Shown one piece after another: positions 21,950 through 33,910 of a DNA stretch of 64,000 nucleotides. The translations under genes were made by a program, and so were the position numbers. Below the pieces are notes generated by a model that searched no databases, was not told where the DNA came from, and saw nothing but the letters and a program-made list of their open reading frames with translations. The first letter of the stretch is position 1; the number at the start of each line of letters is the position of its first letter. The DNA is from Ampelomyces quisqualis (taxonomy: Eukaryota > Ascomycota > Dothideomycetes > Pleosporales > Phaeosphaeriaceae). The stretch spans positions 1,860,001 through 1,924,000 of the forward strand of contig JAGTXZ010000011.1 in NCBI GenBank assembly GCA_018398575.1, given 5' to 3'.

Positions 21950-22680
21950 TAGGTTTGTTAGGCGTACTTGTAAAAGAACAGCTAGGTGCGTAAACTATCT
22001 TATTAGCAAATAGGCAATAACTAAGTATAAAGGCAATCTGTAATATAATATCCTAGTATATAAATATATGTTAGTTAGGTTAGAGGTTTAGTAACCTAGA
22101 TATAATTGCTACGTCCTCTTGTATCTATACGTTGTCTTATAGCCTAGATTAAATGTTTAACATAGCCTACTACTACTAGCGCCCTAATTAGAACTGTAGC
22201 TGTAAATGTAGCTTATATAGCTATGTGTTAGTAAAGAGGCTGTTAACGTTACCTAATGTGCATTTTATCCTTTGCAGCTACAATGCAAACGCTAGTGCAA
22301 AAAGAGAACCAAAGGGCTCTACTATGTTATTCCTATTAGTGTTAGCACGCGTGCGCTATTTAGCTGCGTGTAGCCTACTGCTTTGTGTCTACTGTTTCTA
22401 AACTAAAGGGTTTACTAGCGTGCTGTCTACTTACTGTCTTAAACAGCTTGTTCTATCCTTATATAGACGCTAACATTAGGCCTATCTGCCCTATTACCTT
22501 ATATTTAGCTAGAGTGTAGTTGCGTTTACATAAGGTGTTGCTGTATAAAGCAGGTGCTGCGTTATCTAGAGTAGCATCTATTACGTTATAGCTATTAGAG
22601 CTGTGCTATTGTATTATAGTGTTAGGAGTTATAACTAGTATATTGTTAGGTAGTAGGTAGCAACGCGTCTAGCATTAAGC
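21950..22680 (-). pseudogene. element gene L3, unknown protein remnant
   Basis: The minus strand reads VIDATLDNAAPALYSNTLCK, then YTLAKYKVIGQIGLMLASIQ and ASKPFSLETVDTKQQA, with TAA/TAG stops only. Another frame takes over near 22,320, so a frameshift is possible. It may be the N-terminal part of the same protein as L2. The family is not recognised. Confidence 0.4.
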
Positions 22681-23689
22681 ACTGTGTTTAACAAGTCCTG
22701 CGTACGTCTTAGTGTAAAAGCTATACAGTATGTATATACAATCTATTACTAATTTATTTATATATAACTCTATAGTTTAGATGTAAGGAAACTAAGTGTG
22801 CAAAAATAGTATTAACATTAGTTACGTAGTGTTAAGGTAGTTACTAGCAGTATCTATCCTGTGCTGCACAGTCTGTTGTCTATAGTAGTCTACTAAAGTC
22901 TACTATAGCTAACAGTTACTTAACCTGTGTACAGAACTATGCTAACAGTTATAGGCGCAACAACTAATATTTTTCTTTCCTTTAATATTCCTTATTACTC
23001 TAACAACTGTTACGTTATTACACTAGAGCTTACTTATTAACAACCTAATTAGTTAGGCTAGCTAATACAGCTTAATAAAGATTAATATTAATAATAATTA
23101 TTACACCAAAAAATATTAACACCCTAGAATAAATAAGTTACTACACATTTAGAATATATACAGTAGAACCCAAACACCTAAAAAGGTAAGTATACCTATA
23201 AGTAGACACGTAGAAGGTTTAAAAGTATAAAAAAAATAGACTGGTAGCTTTAGCAGCCTAATATACAACCTGTACCAAGGTAGCTAGGCTTAGTATAGAT
23301 AAAAGCAGGTAGAATAGTGTACTATATATACTATAGGTAAGACTAGTAACAGGCATAGGCAATTACTTAACAGTAAGAAATAATAAGTATAATTTATATA
23401 CAGTGTTAACTAATGTTCTAAGCAGCTAGTATATTTAATCTTTTCTAGTTTCAAAATGCCTACAGATCTAATTTATATTCTTTCTCTAGCATAGTATAAG
23501 ATAGTTGTCTACTAGAGACTACTGTTCTAACTTACTCTAATGTACAAATACAATAGGGGCTAAATAGTAACAAAGACTGTTAACAAACTGCTGTATATTA
23601 AACGCATCTACGTGCTGCTTACTCTTAAACTATTAGCGCTAATAGAGCATATAATAGCCTTACTAGCTAGCTACCTTCTGCCTCTTGCT

Positions 23690-24010
23690 ATATATATGTT
23701 TTCCTAACCTTAAAACTAGAGATAAATTTACCTATGTGTCTCTAGTCTTAGAGTTAAAGTAACAGTCTTTTGTTAAAACATATATAGAACCTAGTATTAT
23801 TTTTATTTATTATACACTTGCGCCTTCTTATACTTCTCTAACCTTAAAACTAGAGATAAATTTACCTATATATCTCTAGTCTTAGAGTTAAGGTAATAGT
23901 CTTTTGTTAAAATATACATAAAACCTAGTGTTATTTTTATCTATTATATACTTGCGCCTCCTTACACTTTCTTAACCTTAAAACTAAAGATAAATTTACC
24001 TATATACCTA
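23690..24010 (+). repeat. 134-bp tandem array in copy A
   Basis: Copies of TAAAACTAGAGATAAATTTA start at 23,711, 23,845 and 23,979, giving two exact 134-bp periods and a third partial unit. It lies in the central non-coding part between the opposed coding halves. Confidence 0.9.
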
Positions 24011-24295
24011 TGTATACAGCTGCTTCTTAACACGTAACTTATACTCCTAATTTAATGTTACTGTCTTTGTATATATATTCCTTATAAGTCTAAAAGACTT
24101 AATTCTTTATTATATTTTTATTCTTATAAAACTAAAACTATACCTATTACGTCTATATGTTTGTGTAGTTTAAAAATCTAGAACTAAGCTTTACTATGTT
24201 GTTAGCACTACACCTGCGCTACTTCTTAGCCTACTAGTATAAAAGTAAATTTATGTCCTAGATAGACTCTTTAGTAGCTGTTTAGATGTTGTAGC

Positions 24296-24770
24296 TTAAC
24301 TAAGATACCTTATAACGTGTTTAACAACAAGGATCTCTATAACAACAGCTATAATAGTATTTTAGAGCGTACATTAACAACCTAGCCTAACTTAAGAGCG
24401 CTGTTGTTGCAACAACTTTGTTATGTCTTATAACACTATTACTTAACTAAGATACTTTATAGCGTGTTTAAAAGCAAGGATCTCTATAACAATAGCTATA
24501 ATAGCATCCTAATACGCATATTAATAACTTAGCCTAACTTAAGAGTGCTATTGTTGCAATAACTTTGTTATATCCTGCAACACTATTACTTAACTAAGAT
24601 ACCTTATAGCGTGTTCAAAAGCAAAGATCTCTATAATAACAACTATAATAGCATCCTAGTGCGCACATTAACAACTTAGCCTAACTTAAGAGTGCTGTTG
24701 TTACAACAACTTTGTTATGTCCTATAATACACATTAACAACTTAGCCTAACTTAAGAACGCAATTCTTAT
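24296..24770 (+). repeat. 147-bp tandem array in copy A (3 units plus partial)
   Basis: Units beginning TTAACTAAGATA start at 24,296, 24,443 and 24,590, each 147 bp, followed by a shortened copy ending near 24,770. Confidence 0.9.
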
Positions 24771-25364
24771 GCTATTAGGTAACCAGAAGATATTAGAAAT
24801 ATAACTACAATTTACATGCTTTTGTCTATATATTGTTATAGGCAAAAATTAAGGATAACGTAGAGTTGCAGTTGTTTGTTAGAACATCTCTATCCTAGCA
24901 CCCTTATTAGGCTCTTTAATAGCAAAGCCTACTTAAGCAGCTGCAACCTCTCTTATACTATATATAATGCATTTCTGTTAGACTCTACAAGTAGTAATCT
25001 AACGTCTAGATATTAAGATATTCTAACTATAACTTATACAATATTAAGTTTCTTATTGTTACTAAGCTTTATTACAGCTTTAAGAACTTCTATTAACGCA
25101 AAAAAGTTACGCGTATTAAACTTATCTACACTAAGATGCTGCTAGCTAGTAACAAAAAGGATACCTACTACGCTAGTAGGCACAACTAAGACTTTAAAGG
25201 ACACTTATATAAATCAAAACAACAGGCCTATATTTGTTTGTCTTAGAGACGCTTAGCAAAGAAGAACATGTATAAGAGATAACGCGTAATACTTTATAAA
25301 TCTTGTGTATAGTATATAAGGTAGCAAACACTTTAAACGCATTAATCTCTACAATTAGGCTTTT

Positions 25365-25775
25365 TTAACAACTAGCAGCTACAGTTGCGTTGCACTGTTA
25401 GCAACTATTATCTACTAGAAAATACTACTAGTGCTGCACGCTACCTACTACTACAGCAGGCTCTTCTAACAACTAGCAGCTACAGTTGCGTTGCACTGTT
25501 AGCAACTGTTGTCTACTAGAGAATACTACTAGTGCTGCACGCAACCTACTACTATAGTAGGCTCTTCTAACTACTAGCAGCTATAGTTATGTTATACTAT
25601 TAGCAACTATTATCTACTAGAGAATACTGCTAGTGCTGTACGCAATCTACTACTACAGCAGGCTCTTTTAATAACTAGCAGCTACAGTTGCGTTGCACTG
25701 TCTATAACTGTTGTCTACTAGAGAGTACTATTAGCGTTAATTGTAAGCTATCTACTGTAATAGGCACCTAGAGCA
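25365..25775 (+). repeat. 101-bp tandem array in copy A (4 units)
   Basis: Units beginning GCAGCTACAGTTGCG start at 25,375, 25,476, 25,577 and 25,678, exactly 101 bp apart. Copy B has the same four units with the same period. Confidence 0.9.
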
Positions 25776-26099
25776 ACTAATTAGTGCTATAATAATACTA
25801 GCATAAGTTTAAGGCTAAGTTTAGATTTTGTTTTATATTAAATGCTATAAGTAGCTACTAGAGTATTAGCATGCGCAAGTGTATTATCTTTACTATATTA
25901 GATAGTAGATTGCTTATTATAAATACATCTAGTTTCTATAGTTATTCTGCTACTACAACATTAAGCCTATATTATCTAGTTTATAGATAGGTTAAGGTCT
26001 AACGCCTAACTAGCAACACAGTTGTGCCTAGACTATTGCAGAACGTGTTAAGGTTTATAAACATAAGGTATTGTTTCTACATTTAACACTACAACAACT

Positions 26100-28000
26100 T
26101 ACTATATAGGCTACCAGAGCCTTTTGCTGCTATATGCAACTAAATAATATAACTAATATCTTCTTAACAACGCAAGAACACCTAGACAGCAATAAAACTA
26201 AATACACTAGCTATAACTACGCGCACAATAGGCGTCTGCAATAGAAAACTTTTAAGGCAGCTCTAAATAACTAGTATATAGAGTTGCAGGCAGCTTGCGT
26301 TAATATTACTAACAACATAATTTGCAAAACTACACGTTAACTTTGGCAACAGCTACCTAAATACAATAGCTGTAAAATACTAGAGTTTAATAACAGATAG
26401 CTTACTATATATAAACAATAACACAGCGTGCAGTTACATAAACAGTTTGCAAAAATAGTAGGCAACTATAGTAGTATAACAGTTAAGGACACTAAGCTTA
26501 CAATAGAAGAGATTTGCAATATAGTAAGTAGATACGCGCCTAAGGATTTATATAATATAGACAAGGCTAGTATGTACTAGAAACACTTGCTCTAATACAC
26601 GTTAGCAGACAATTTAGAAGCTAGACCTAGACTAGACAGAGAGCATATAACTAGTGTGCTGTATACAAACGTAGATAGCTTAGACTAAGTGCCTTTATAG
26701 TTTATAGGATCCTTAAACTACATAACTTGTATAGACAGTAAAAAGAACCTAAATATCTGCAGTCTTAGTTATATCTATTAGGATAATAATTCTACTTAGA
26801 TAGACACTAATATTATACTAGAATAGCTGAAATAGTTTAATAACTGCATAAACAGACAAGTATTGTTGCTAATTAACAGGTTCTTACCTTACAAACACGC
26901 AGTAGCTAAGCTTTAGATAAGCTACTAATTACTGCAGAACATTTAGTATATATAGTGTTAATGTACTACAGGCTTATTATAGCAATAGAGGTTATAATAC
27001 TTACTAATACAATAGAGTTATATTTCTGCCTACAGGTAGTACAACATTATACTAACTAATAGACTAAGGCATTACCTGCGCATAGAAGGCTAAAGTCTAC
27101 GCCTATTTCCTACACTTTGCAGTAGAGAAAAGCATAATAGGCAAATATCCTACTAAGACAATAAATATTATTTACGCTATTTGCTAGAGATATTGCGCGT
27201 AGTATAACAAGATAAGAGCTAAAACTATATACAGTAGCTAGTAGATCTTAACATATCTAAATATGTACTACAGCCTACAGCTATATATAGCTAACTTCTA
27301 AAAGACCTACTATAAGCTTAATAATTTAGTTAACTAGCTTAAAGACATGCGTGTTGTTAACAGTATAGACGTTAGAAGCTTTATTAAGTTACCTAAAGAG
27401 CGCAATCCTAACTACAAAGATCTAGCCTACCTCTTAGACTATATTGTTACAATATACAGCCTAAACAAGATAGAGAAGAACTGTAAAGTACTATTGCTCT
27501 TTAGACTATTACACTGCAAAGCAACAGACATAATAGATTAACTACAGGTATATATAGGTTAGCAAGAGTTTACTATAAACAATAGGTAATATATTAATAA
27601 GCTAGGAGCACTATAATAGGTAACTATAAAATAGATAGCTGTAGAGCTATAAGACAGACGCTAAAAAGATATACGCAACTAGGTAGTAAGACTGCACTAA
27701 TGTAAACACAAAAATGCTATATACCTAAAATAAGATAACACTAGGCTGTCTGCAAGCGTAAAAACTAAGAGCAATGTTGTAGTGTAGTTACAGTTAAAAA
27801 AGCGTAACAATACTATACTTAACTAGAACAAGAATAGCTATTACACAAATTATCTTATAGGGCCTGTAATCTCTAGTATTTTAGCTAGCGCATTAACCAA
27901 AATAACTAGACAACATTAGCCTAGCAAATACTAAAATTAAAGAATAATTACCTAGCACTAACTATATTTAGCTAAAGACTAGATTAATAATCTAAAGCAG
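26100..28000 (+). pseudogene. pogo/CENP-B-type DDE transposase, RIP-inactivated (copy A)
   Basis: A plus-strand frame, broken by TAA/TAG, shows the order of fungal pogo-like transposases. A CENP-B-type helix-turn-helix comes first (ELQAACVNITNNIICKTTR, then WQQLPKYN and LTIYKQQHSVQLHKQ). The DDE_1 catalytic core follows: first Asp in YNIDKASMYWK (codon 26,560), second site in VLLLINRF where Asp is now Asn (26,875, GAC to AAC after T), third Asp in LYQLIDQGI (27,062). Then come KTINIIYAI and TIYSS before a long C-terminal extension. A frame change lies between the second and third catalytic sites. The open stretch at 27,347-27,541 is part of the C-terminal extension. The family cuts and pastes at TA sites. 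It may mobilise the element or be a passenger. Confidence 0.8.
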
Positions 28001-29579
28001 TAGCACATAATCTATACAACTAAAAGAGCAGAGTTGTTAAGAAATTATGCACGCACAGTAACATCTAGGCAGAACAGCAGCGTAGGAAGTTAAGTACTCT
28101 AGTATACTAGTACTAAGCAGAGACACTACACTGCAAGACATATTAATAAGAGACAAGGCTATTATACAAGAACACAAGACAATAGACAACAATAGTATTC
28201 TTTGTAAAATACTATATACTATATAATTTGCAACATTAGTTACTAATGCTAAGAGAGAACACTTAAACAAAGAAATACTACTATATTAATAGTAAACTTA
28301 GCGTTAAAAAGGGAAAACTAATCTCCTTACAAACAAATCTATAAAACGTAGGGCAGAATTATCTAGTTAAAAACACAAATATCTTAAACTAATATTAAAA
28401 TATATAACAGAAGTAGGCTACTGTACACTTCCTTGCTAGCTGCAAGCTGCGTGCACTGTAGAAATCTATTAACTACTGTTTACGCTAATAGCACACAGTC
28501 TAGGGCGTTAGATGCACTAACAGATAATATAGAATTATAATAGAATAATATAGTGCAAAAGAACAGAAGGCAACAGACAGCTTCTCTTACTAACAGGACT
28601 GCAAACGCATAAAAAACTTCTCTATAATTTTACGTAAACTGCTAGACGCTAGTATACAACTTAAACATTTTAACGCAGCCTTATTGCGTAACCTATCTAC
28701 TGCAATAGCACTAGTAGGTTTAGCTAAGTCTGCCTACTAGACTAAAGAGAGTGCTACTAACACAATATACAAGAGGTAAGTTGCCTATATTATAATACAA
28801 AAACATAGGAGGTAAGAATTTTGCTTAGTGCTACATAGTGTCCTATAGTACTGTACAGTAGACCTGTCTACTATAATAGTACTAGTAGGTTTAGCTAAGT
28901 TTGCTTGCTAGACTAAAGAGAGTACTACTACTATAATATACAAGAGGTAAGTTGCCTATACTATAATGTAAAAAACTAGAAAGTAAGAATTTTGCTTAGT
29001 GCTACACAGTACTATACAGTACTGTATAGTGCTGCACTAAGAATAACATATAGTAAGAGGCGCTTCTCTAGAATATACCTTTACTTACCTTAAAGACACA
29101 ACACAACACGTTAGCGCTAGGTAAGAGGCTATATAATGCTAGGATAAAACTCTGCTTACTTTTACCTGCATCTATAATTTAACTTACTACTACAACTATA
29201 TAATACTGCGTTACTACTACAAACGCACTATAACTACATAATAACAATAATAGTGCTGCAACGCAAATACACGTAATTTTCTATATTACGTTTACTACAC
29301 TACGCTGTATATTACAACACTGTTACAAGTAAGCATATAACATAAGCACACCTACACACACTAACTAAGCTGTAGCTATTCTACTATCCTTGCACCTGCC
29401 TGCACTATTCTTAACTGTTACGCGTAACATATTATATAATACGCGCGTTATAGAATTGCAACAATAAGTACAAGTAGTAGCTACCTTAATTAAATAAATA
29501 GTATATAAGCAATGCAAAGACAATAACTACTAATAATATATTATAGGCAATTGTAAGAATAGGCTACAATATTAATATA

Positions 29580-30480
29580 GCAGACTAGCGCATATAGGTT
29601 AAAGAGATAACAGATTTTATCTAGTATAAGAACACATATAACAAGATTAAACAGGTACACCTGCAGGCTAACTACTTAAAGACAATGCGCAGCCTAACAA
29701 TAGATAAATAGCTTAAGTATACTGCATGCCTCTAACTAACTAATAGTAGTATACTAAGAGAATTCTATAAGGCAACAGCTAGCGCTGTATAGAAGAAGAT
29801 AATCTTAGAAATTTAAGACTACAGCAACAAAGTTAAAGCTAAACACACAGAAAGATAGCTAACGCTTGCAAACTTAGAACTAGAACGCACGTAGTTAGCA
29901 TTAGTAGTCTTAAGTTCTTCTACTACTTTAGTAACCTAGCTAATAGGCCTTACTACAATAACAACTAAACTGTTACTTAACAATATTAATGTCTATATTA
30001 TAGACAGCGTACATTGTTAAACTGCTTAGACCTTTCTACTTTTAAGGCTAATAACAGCTGCACGTTAACAGCAGCTTAAAGACAGCAACTTTAAGATAAA
30101 GCTACAATATCTTAAATACAGTGCACTTGTTAAACACCTATTGCAACCAAAATTTATAGACTAGTATATAGTTAGGACTTCAAAGATATTTAACGCGTTA
30201 GTGCTGCGCCCAATTACTAACAATAACAATCTGGCTGTAACTATTAACTTACACGTTAAGATAAGAAGCCTTAAGGGCGTTGCAATCAAATACTAGACTC
30301 TAGTACAAGACAAAGTTAAGCCTAGTAGTAATACAACCTAGAATAGTATACAAATAATAATAACTAACTACATAATATAGTGCACTTTACTTTAGGCAGT
30401 AACAGCAACATTATAAACTTAGTAGGTACTACTAGAGACAAGAGGCAAAGGCGCCTCTGCTTAGAGCTTAACAACAACAC
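29580..30480 (+). pseudogene. element gene R2a, unknown
   Basis: The plus strand reads VKEITDFIQYKNTYNKIKQV, then ILREFYKATASAVQKKIILE and TERQLTLANLELERTQLAL, with TAA/TAG interruptions only. It precedes the charged region that follows and may be the same gene. Not recognised. Confidence 0.45.
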
Positions 30481-30499
30481 TAAAGACAACAACTGCAAA

Positions 30500-30950
30500 T
30501 AACAAAAGACAACAAGAGCGCTAGCAGACCTAGCCTGTAAACTATTAACAAGACTTAAAGCAAATAGTAGTAAACGCTTTGACAGACAGAGTAGAGGCAA
30601 GAAGAAGAAGGATAACAGCCTAGACATACGCATTAAGACCTTAACTACTAAAATTAAGCGCCTAAAGAAGCAGAACAACAGCACTACAAAGAAAGTAGAA
30701 GAAAGCAGAGACAAAGATGCTGCGCAAACACAAAACAACGCAATATCTACGCTAATTACTACACCTAGACAGAAACGCAAAGGTGCTACAGAAAAATAAT
30801 AGAGGTTGCTAGAAGAAGATACTTACTCTAGTAGCAAAGAAGAACAAGAAAAGTATAATAAAGGTAACAGAGATAAGAATAAAGAGCTCTAGTTAGTAAA
30901 ACAACTTGCGTTAGAAGAAAGGCTGCAGCTCTAAGCCCTACTAAACGCAA
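30500..30950 (+). pseudogene. element gene R2b, highly charged nuclear-type region
   Basis: From ~30,508 to ~30,797 one plus-strand frame has no stop at all. It reads TRALADLACKLLTRLKANSS, then GKKKKDNSLDIRIKTLTTKI and KRLKKQNNSTTKKVEESRDK. The KKKK and RQKRK clusters look like nuclear localisation signals, and the spacing suggests a coiled coil. The minus-strand open frame on the same bases is its mirror and not a gene. Function unknown. Confidence 0.5.
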
Positions 30951-31079
30951 GGTAAGTGTACTATAGAGAGCCTATAACTACAATCTACGCAACTAACACG
31001 CAAGACAGAACAGCAAATAAACTGCAAGCTTAAATTAGAGTAGCAATAGAACACTACTAAGAGGACAAATAGTAGGAAG

Positions 31080-33620
31080 CAGCCAACTTCTTTAGATTTC
31101 TACTAGAAGACTTTAAGGATAACGCGCCTATAATACTACATTTATTATAAGGACTAACAGTCCTATTTACAGTATACTAACTAACAAAAGCCTACATACT
31201 TTACAAAAAAGAGCTATCTTTAGACAATAGCAGCATATTTAGAAACATAATAGGTATAGAGAAAACAAGATTAGCTATACTTATAATAATTATAGGGTAT
31301 GCGCACTTTAAGAACTAGACTAAAGTGCAAGAGGACTAATTAAAGAATAAAACTAGTTAACATAGAGCTAAAGACAACAGTTAAGAACAGTGCCCTATAA
31401 TAGACTAACAGACATTTATATATGTATACAAAAAAAACTCTTTAATGCTAGAAGAGCTACAGTTAGTAGCATCTATAGTAAGCAGATAAGGCTGCGCACT
31501 AGCTGCATAGAAGGCTAAAATTATTACTATAGGCCTCCGCAAATCTAAATAGTGCAACCTAAAAGACTTCTTTGCGCTCTATATCTGCTTTATAGACAAC
31601 ACTTTCCTACAGAGTATAGGTGCACTAACAGCAGACAAAGAAATAGAGATAAGAATTAATCTGCAAGTTAAACAGCACCTTGCAGCGTTTAACTAAAATA
31701 TCCTACTGCGTAAATTTACAAAAGATAGTAAGAAGTATATAGAGATAGTTCTGTAGTATATCTAAGAACGCTACATACTAAAAGTCTACCTAAGTGTAAC
31801 TATGCACTGTCTAGCACTATCTACTAGCTAATTTATAATTGTATACAGCTACATAACATTAGTAAAACGCGTACTTAACAAATACTAAACTATAAGACTT
31901 ATAACTACACGCAAAATATTATTAAGAGGTAGCAAAGTAAGCGTAACAGACGCCTTTAATATTCTTAGCTACGTAGTAATATAGAGACGTATTATCTTTA
32001 ACAAGTTCTATAACTGCAAATCTAAGAATACTATTATAGGTAACTTGTACAAGACTATTTAAGTTAAGAACTATAGTTATTAGTAGAAGGCCTAGGCCCT
32101 CTTAGGTATACTAATAGAGAAGGGTCTCTACAAGATACTTATTTTTATCTCTCTAGCGCTTAGCAGACTACAAGATAATAAGAACTTCTTAAACTAGCAC
32201 TATTTTACAGGCAAGAAGGACAATATAGATAGTTTTAAACTGTTTACTACTGCTAACTCTGTGTACGCAAGCATTAAGAAAATTGTAAATACAAGAAGAA
32301 TAAGAAAGATATTAGGCCTAGTTATAGCAAAGGGCTAGGACACTTACTTATTTAAGGCACAAGAAAAAGTTAAAAATGTGCTTAATTCTCCTAAGTACAT
32401 AGCGCTTATAGCGTTAGAAGAGAAGATTGCAGCAAGGTTTATACTGCGTTAAACTTTAGTTACGCAAGACCTATAGGGCTAGAAGATTTTAGGCATTAAG
32501 GGTAACTTTCTAACGTTCTACTAGCTATGCTAAACAGACAACTTCTAATTGCTTATAGCTAACGCAATAACAAGATGCAAGATAGTGCTATAATAAGAAG
32601 AGCTAAACAGCGTAAAAGCTAAAAGCGTATACATATTTAACTGCGCTAAGATGCAGAGCATTACAACATTCTTAATGCTAGCCTAGCTTAAGGCTGCGCT
32701 GTTTAAAAGCAAAGGAAGCAAGAAAACTAAGCAGTTTACATTAACGTATATCTAACAGTACTTCTAGCAGCTAGACAAAGGAATATTTACTAATAACCTT
32801 AACTTGCTGCTTATATATAGTGTAAAGTACAAGGCGATTAAGCTAAAAGCTAAGAGAACCTATGTTAAAACTAGACCTAATCTTAATTAGAGAGGCTTAG
32901 CAGATAATTAAACAGTACTATACAACGTTTAGGCTAAAATTTTTATTAGCTTATACAAACTATGTGTGCAACTAGTGCTCTAGATAGGGCTTTAAAAAAA
33001 ATTTGGCGAAGATGTAGTTTTTCTACTAAGAGGAGGAATGCTAAAGTCTAAAATAGACGCTATGTTAGCAAAATAGAGAGACCTAGACTTAACATTTATT
33101 TTAGTAGCGTTAATAGCGTTTGCAAAAGCTATTACGCTAATTAAAGCAAATAAGGTTATAATTGCAGAGCCTTAAGACAAATAAGGCACCTAAGACTAAT
33201 TTATGTTTAGAGTATATTAACTAGGCTAGCTAGCAGACGTGTGCAAGGGCATTATTCTGTACAACCTAAAAAGCAATCTAGAAACAAAAGTTCTAAAGAA
33301 GCAGAACGTAAAGACATTATTGCGCAGTAGTCTACAAAGTATAATAATAGAAGGAGAAGAGATTAAGTAAGATTATAACAAGGAAATCCCTATAAAGCTT
33401 AAGAGGCTAGTGTAAATTAGGTAAATTAAGCAGTAGAACTACAGAGTACAGTACACTACTATGCAAAGCTATAAGATAAAAAACGCTTAAGTAGATACGT
33501 AGCCTAGTCCTAGAAGCATAAAAATACAAAAAGTATTGCAAAAGAAGTATATACATAGACGTAACGCGAAATTAATTTAAAGTGCAAGGATAGTGTAGAT
33601 TTGCAGCAAAACCTAAACTA
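31080..33620 (+). pseudogene. element gene R3, long unknown protein remnant
   Basis: Successive plus-strand stretches with TAA/TAG interruptions read FFRFLLEDFKDNAPIILHLL, LQYIQERYILKVYLS, VLNKYQTIRLITTRKILLRG, FNKFYNCKSKNTIIGNLYKT, NVLNSPKYIALIALEEKIAA and KFGEDVVFLLRGGMLKSKID. The region is ~2.5 kb and conserved in copy B (~48,200-50,750). I looked for tyrosine-recombinase and helicase motifs and could not make a convincing case for either. Confidence 0.5.
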
Positions 33621-33874
33621 AGTAATAGCGCTATTAAAGAGATTACCTTAGACTTAAACTACAGTTAGGCACAGTTAAGGACAGGCTGCTAACTAGCAAC
33701 ACAGTTGTGCAGACAGTGCAAAGCTATATTAAACATAAGAACTATAAACTATTTTGCAAAAGAGTTCTACAAACTAGGCTGCTAATAATAGTATGCTAGG
33801 CATTACTATTATTGCTTAGTATAGCAGAGCACAGTCAAGAACTATCTAGTAGCTAGTAGTACAGTTATGTTAAC

Positions 33875-33910
33875 AGTGTTGCTAATGTTGCAGATGTTGC
33901 TAACGTTGTG
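33875..33910 (+). repeat. right subterminal 9-bp repeats of element A
   Basis: GTGTTGCTA, ATGTTGCAG, ATGTTGCTA and ACGTTGTG follow one another at 9-bp period just inside the right TIR, in the same orientation as those near the left end. Confidence 0.7.

Noticed and set aside
27347..27541. 64-aa open frame taken as a separate small gene
   Set aside because: The same frame continues on both sides through RIP-type stops; it is the C-terminal extension of the pogo-type transposase.
28037..28270. 77-aa hydrophobic open frame on the minus strand
   Set aside because: It lies opposite the plus-strand coding half of the element and has no homologous open frame in copy B.
30364..30780. 138-aa Leu/Phe/Ser-rich open frame on the minus strand resembling a membrane protein
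   Set aside because: It mirrors the Lys/Gln-rich plus-strand frame R2b; the hydrophobic look is the complement of AAG/CAA-rich codons. The same holds for 47,675-47,920 in copy B.
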